A DNA stretch of 64,000 nucleotides. Origin: Haloactinomyces albus (GTDB taxonomy: Bacteria; Actinomycetota; Actinomycetes; Mycobacteriales; Pseudonocardiaceae). The notes under the pieces are model-generated. The model did no database searches. It saw only the letters and a program-made list of their open reading frames with translations, and was not told where the DNA came from. Positions 61,199 through 64,000 of the stretch are shown one piece after another. The stretch's first letter is position 1, and every line of letters starts with the position of its first letter. The position numbers were made by a program, and so were the translations under genes. The stretch is taken from positions 2,728,001-2,792,000 of the forward strand of contig NZ_JAVDXW010000001.1 in NCBI RefSeq assembly GCF_031458135.1, in the 5' to 3' direction.

Positions 61199-61319
61199 CG
61201 ATTCCGGAGATCCCTTCCCGCCGCGCAAGCAATCCGCAGCGAGGCGGGAACGTGGCCGCGACCCCACCGATGAGGACGACTTCGCCGACCCGTCCTCCCC
61301 GGCTCGGGGGCACTGGTGA
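61153..61319 (+). pseudogene. Out-of-frame acidic C-terminal tail of the YbaB gene
   Basis: The second frame, shifted relative to the upstream gene, opens after a TAG at 61152-61154 and runs to TGA 61317-61319. It has high GC at third positions and an acidic run ending DEDDFADPSSPARGHW. This looks like the C-terminus expected for YbaB-type proteins of type VII loci. It lacks its own start. Alternatively it is chance coding-like sequence. Confidence 0.45.
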
Positions 61320-61337
61320 ACGCGCCGTTGATGCGCG

Positions 61338-61487
61338 ATGGAGCTCGAAGCGCTGCGGTCGAGCTCTCGGAAAATGGGCAATGCGATCGACGACATCAGC
61401 GCCACCCTGATGAGCACCGCCAACGACACCGAATCGAACGATCAGCAGTCCAGTGACGGATTCTCCGGCCTGCGCAGGCAAGTCTGA
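61338..61487 (+). pseudogene. Half-size WXG100-like ORF (second-helix remnant)
   Basis: A 49-residue frame (ATG 61338) reads ELEALRSSSRKMGNAIDDI, ends with SSDGFSGLRRQV, and keeps strong third-position GC. The pattern of a helix followed by a G-F-s-x-L end resembles the C-terminal half of WXG100/ESAT-6 proteins, but the first helix and the WXG turn are absent. Position between YbaB and a large type VII substrate fits such a gene. It may be a remnant or a genuine small protein. Confidence 0.4.
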
Positions 61488-61515
61488 TTCGCCGACGTAA
61501 TCCGGGGGGAAAAGC

Positions 61516-63151
61516 GTGTCCATCGAGGTACCCGAGTGGGTGCAGTGGCTGCTGCCGATCTGCGTCGGCGCGCACCGGCCCGAGGGTGACGAGGACGCTC
61601 TACGACGTATGGCCGAGGCCTACCGAGTGGCTGCCGTGCGAATCGCGTTCCGCTTCCTGAGCAACATCCTCATCGAGATCGGAACGTCGGTGGCCATCGA
61701 CGTCGTGGTGCAACTGACCCAGTGCGCCATGGGCACGCGGGAGAACCGGGACGGAAGCAAAACCCTCGATGCGGTGCAGTCCGGTGCGGTCGGCGGGGCA
61801 TTCGACATTCCGGGGGCGAAGGTGGCGGCAGGCCGGCTCGGTGGCGTCGCAGGCGACGCGGCTTCGGGGGTTGCGGAGTCCGCGCCGTCCAGTCGTGACT
61901 CTGTGTCCACTGCGGACACCGGAAGCCGATTGTCCGGGGACGCGGCGGTCCCTTCCACAGTGGGCGATTCCGCAGGAGGGGGTGCAGGCGGCGGGTCTGC
62001 GGGCGATGGTTCCGCACCGGGTGGGTCGGCTCGGCCGCCCGGTATTCCGGAATTCCTCGATCCTGGCGGACCCCGGTACTCGGGAATCCAGCGTCGCCGT
62101 GACCCGTTCGGAAGACCGATACCAGGGCATGTCCGTGACGGAGGTAAGCGGGTACCGCATGGCTTCTACGATCGATTCGGAGCCTGGATGCCGCATGGGG
62201 TGGTGGATCAGTACGGGCGATGGATCCCCGGACATCGCGACGTCCGAGGGCAATTTCTGCCGAATGGGTATTACGACCAGCAGGGACGCTGGCTCCCACA
62301 TGGGCGGCTTGACGATGCCGGTCGCTGGGTACCGATGCGCTTCGACGGTGTTGCTTTCCACGATACCGGCGTGTACCACCCACGGACCGGGGCGCCCAGT
62401 ACCACCGCAGGAGTCTCCACGTGGGCAGCCGCCTCTCTCGGCCGCAGGACAGCCTCGGCGAACGGAATCGCAGGAATTCTCCGCAAGCTCTGCAGAGCCA
62501 GCGTGGCGACCTGCGACCGAAGCGGCGTTCGAGCAGCCGATTACCGCGGTGGGTGGCTCGGCGGAGGAATCGGGATCAAGTTCTCAGCTGGGAATCTCGG
62601 ACAAAAATGAACCGTCCAGCCTTGACCACGAGAACCCGGAGCAGCATCTCGACAGCTCGTCAGACGAGGACAAATTCGGCAACCAACAATTATCGAAGAT
62701 TGCTGACGAGGACCTTGAAAAGTTTCAAGGTGAATTGGTCGACGTCCTTGACGGCAGTTATGAAGAGCCGTCGGAAATCCCCGTGGATTCACTGGGCTCC
62801 AGTGGTGGGAGTGACGACGTCCCGGGTGCCGCTTTGGCCGCGGGGGATGAGCCGTACTCTGCTCCGGAGTGCTTCGCCGATCCGAACTTCCGCGCTTCTC
62901 GAGCCGATGCCATCAATATGATGCACAATTACCGTGAAGGTGAGTGGGAGAAAGGTGCCAAAGACTTCGAATCGATCGGTGACAGCTCTCCTGAACTTGC
63001 TGCGGTCGATTTGGAAGTGGCTATGGGAGCGCGAGCCTATACGTCGTGGCACTCATACGCCGACATTGACAGGGCACTGCGCGATAAACCAAAGGTGCTT
63101 ACCACGTCGCGGCCGAGCAAGATCGTCGATGTGTTGGTCGGGAATCTGTAG
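61516..63151 (+). pseudogene. Type VII-secreted polymorphic toxin gene, frameshifted and internally deleted, with ADP-ribosyltransferase-like end
   Basis: The N-terminus EVPEWVQWLLPICVGAHRPEGDEDALRRMAEAY is that of WXG100-like large actinobacterial toxins (first motif EVPEWVQWLLP, residues 4-14). The usual helical WXG domain (about 150 residues) is missing: residue 40 jumps directly to a hydrophobic helix (FLSNILIEIGTSVAIDVVVQ). A frame of 364 codons continues to 62610, but coding character switches to the next frame at about 62395-62420. That second frame runs to TAG 63151. Its end (ARAYTSWHSYADIDRALR) resembles the first helix of ADP-ribosyltransferase exotoxins (YT..Y..IN.ALR), but no STS or ExE motif follows. 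The product is likely dead or truncated. Confidence 0.55.
62152..62328 (+). repeat. Five 12-residue P-H/N-G-x-x-D-x-x-G-R-W repeats
   Basis: In the first frame of the toxin gene the units VPHGFYDRFGAW, MPHGVVDQYGRW, IPGHRDVRGQF (one residue short), LPNGYYDQQGRW and LPHGRLDDAGRW follow each other directly, at 36-bp spacing. They would form a repetitive beta-like rod or linker between the N-terminal and C-terminal regions. Confidence 0.8.
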
Positions 63152-63198
63152 AATTATTTCGGTGTTGTCTTCGTTCGGATTTTGAGTGGGGAGATCGG

Positions 63199-63927
63199 GT
63201 GCTTCCTCCGGAGTATGCGGTAAGGGATCTCGGTGCTCGTGGTGTGCGGGGCGACACTGGCATGGATCTTCGCCCGCGAAGTGTCCAAGAATCTTCCGAG
63301 TCTTTTCTTGGGATTCTTGCCGGAGCGGGCCTGGGGGCAGAAGGAGCCGGCGCGACGGGTGAGTATGCTAGTCAAGCTGCTGTGGTGATGCTGTTCACTC
63401 TGGAGGGCATGGTCCGGGAACCGGGGAACACCTGTATGACCGCACTCGCCGAATTCGCCCGGACGCACCGCTTCGCGACCTTCGAGTACCGCGTCAACGA
63501 TTCCAAGGGATGCGGGGGCGTGATGCGCGCGGCACCCGCTGCGGTGTGGTCCCACGCCCCGGCGGAGGCCTTCCACGTGGCGGCAGGGACCGCGGCACTG
63601 ACCCACAGCCACCCCAGCGGGTACCTGACGATCGGTGTTTACGCGGTCCTGGCGACCGATAATCTGCACGATGCGATGCTGCTGTCGGTGAACCACTCCG
63701 GTGACTCCGACTCCACCGGCATCGTCTGTGGAAACATCGCGGGTGCCGTGTACGGGACCCGCGTGGTTCCGCAGGAATGGCTGAATACTCTGGAGCTGCA
63801 CGATGTGATTCGCCGGCTTTCCGAGGACGCGTTCGCGGAGTTCAGCCCCGATCCCCCGACCGATGCCGCTTGGACACAGCGCTACCCCGCCTGGTGCCCC
63901 CGACCCAAGCAGGAGACACGGCGATGA
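63199..63927 (+). CDS. ADP-ribosylglycohydrolase family protein, degenerate N-terminus and internal deletion
   Basis: The 242-residue product keeps the family core VNDSKGCGGVMRAAPAAVW, LTHSHPSGYLTIG and the metal motif LLSVNHSGDSDSTGIVCGNIAGAVYG, with LELHDVIRRLSEDAF at the end. The N-terminal GD-containing motif and the TDD metal ligands of DraG-type enzymes are not present; the equivalent point reads EYASQAAVVMLFTLEG. About 80-90 residues between HPSGYL and AVLATDNL also appear lost. Known enzymes remove ADP-ribose from proteins. Here it follows an ADP-ribosyltransferase-like toxin end and may be an antidote remnant. GTG start with GTGGGGAGA upstream; the stop overlaps the next gene (ATGA). 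Confidence 0.75.
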   Translation: MLPPEYAVRDLGARGVRGDTGMDLRPRSVQESSESFLGILAGAGLGAEGAGATGEYASQAAVVMLFTLEGMVREPGNTCMTALAEFARTHRFATFEYRVNDSKGCGGVMRAAPAAVWSHAPAEAFHVAAGTAALTHSHPSGYLTIGVYAVLATDNLHDAMLLSVNHSGDSDSTGIVCGNIAGAVYGTRVVPQEWLNTLELHDVIRRLSEDAFAEFSPDPPTDAAWTQRYPAWCPRPKQETRR

Positions 63928-64000
63928 CCGACATTCCGCCCCGGCAGCCCGTCCCGAACGGCAACTCGCAATCGATCACCTGGTCCGACCGGTTCCGAGG
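63924..64000 (+). CDS. Partial hypothetical protein (3' truncated by window)
   Basis: The ATG at 63924 overlaps the stop of the ADP-ribosylglycohydrolase gene by 4 bp. The first 25 residues (MTDIPPRQPVPNGNSQSITW and five more) are polar and Pro-rich. Nothing can be said about its fold. Confidence 0.5.
   Translation, partial: MTDIPPRQPVPNGNSQSITWSDRFR

Overview
This window is a chromosomal segment from a high-GC actinomycete, most likely of the order Pseudonocardiales (Saccharopolyspora- or Actinopolyspora-like; the genus cannot be fixed from the sequence alone). The evidence is the GC-rich third codon position of every gene, many GTG starts and one TTG start, a conservon (kinase, roadblock, DUF742, GTPase), a ten-gene Mce lipid-uptake operon, a HadA/HadB pair without HadC, and a gene order that parallels the Mycobacterium tuberculosis stretch from grcC1/htpX through the ribosomal-protein genes to rpoBC. 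No phage, insertion sequence or CRISPR array was seen.

Layout. 1-6.6 kb: end of a polyprenyl synthase gene, an acidic membrane-anchored protein followed by in-frame DNA repeats, a divergent Lrp/AsnC regulator and DDAH-like amidinohydrolase, a YceI protein, HtpX protease, RmlA, YajQ and tRNA-Tyr. 7-15 kb: an accessory stretch with an MFS exporter translationally coupled to a zinc-less oxidoreductase and a divergent LysR regulator, an oil-body-protein homologue, a thiosulfate-type transporter, and a DUF485/ActP acetate permease pair. 15.8-21.1 kb: the conservon cvnABCD. 21-25 kb: two small conserved genes and a membrane GAF-GGDEF-EAL protein with a dead GGDEF motif. 25-36 kb: tRNA-Thr, tRNA-Met, rpmG, hadA, hadB, an aminotransferase, tRNA-Trp, secE, nusG, rplK, rplA, two non-ribosomal membrane genes, then an L10 leader with rplJ and rplL.

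36-48 kb: a Mut7-C protein, then mceG-yrbEA-yrbEB-mceABCDEF and two Mce-associated proteins. The genes from mceG to mceF mostly overlap by 1-4 bp and must be one operon. The ATPase, permease pair and six Mce subunits together form one lipid importer. A short uORF and a perfect hairpin lie in front of mceG. 48-60 kb: a convergent TPR-CHAT protein, the rpoB promoter, and rpoB-rpoC with a strong terminator. RpoB carries several unusual residues in and just after the rifampicin-binding segment.

60-64 kb: a decaying type VII secretion toxin locus. It has a YbaB/EbfC gene with an out-of-frame tail, a half-size WXG100-like ORF, and a large substrate gene with an internal deletion and a frameshift. 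That gene ends in what looks like the first motif of an ADP-ribosyltransferase. An ADP-ribosylglycohydrolase gene that has lost its N-terminal metal motif follows. A toxin/antitoxin-enzyme reading of this pair is the most interesting signal in the window.
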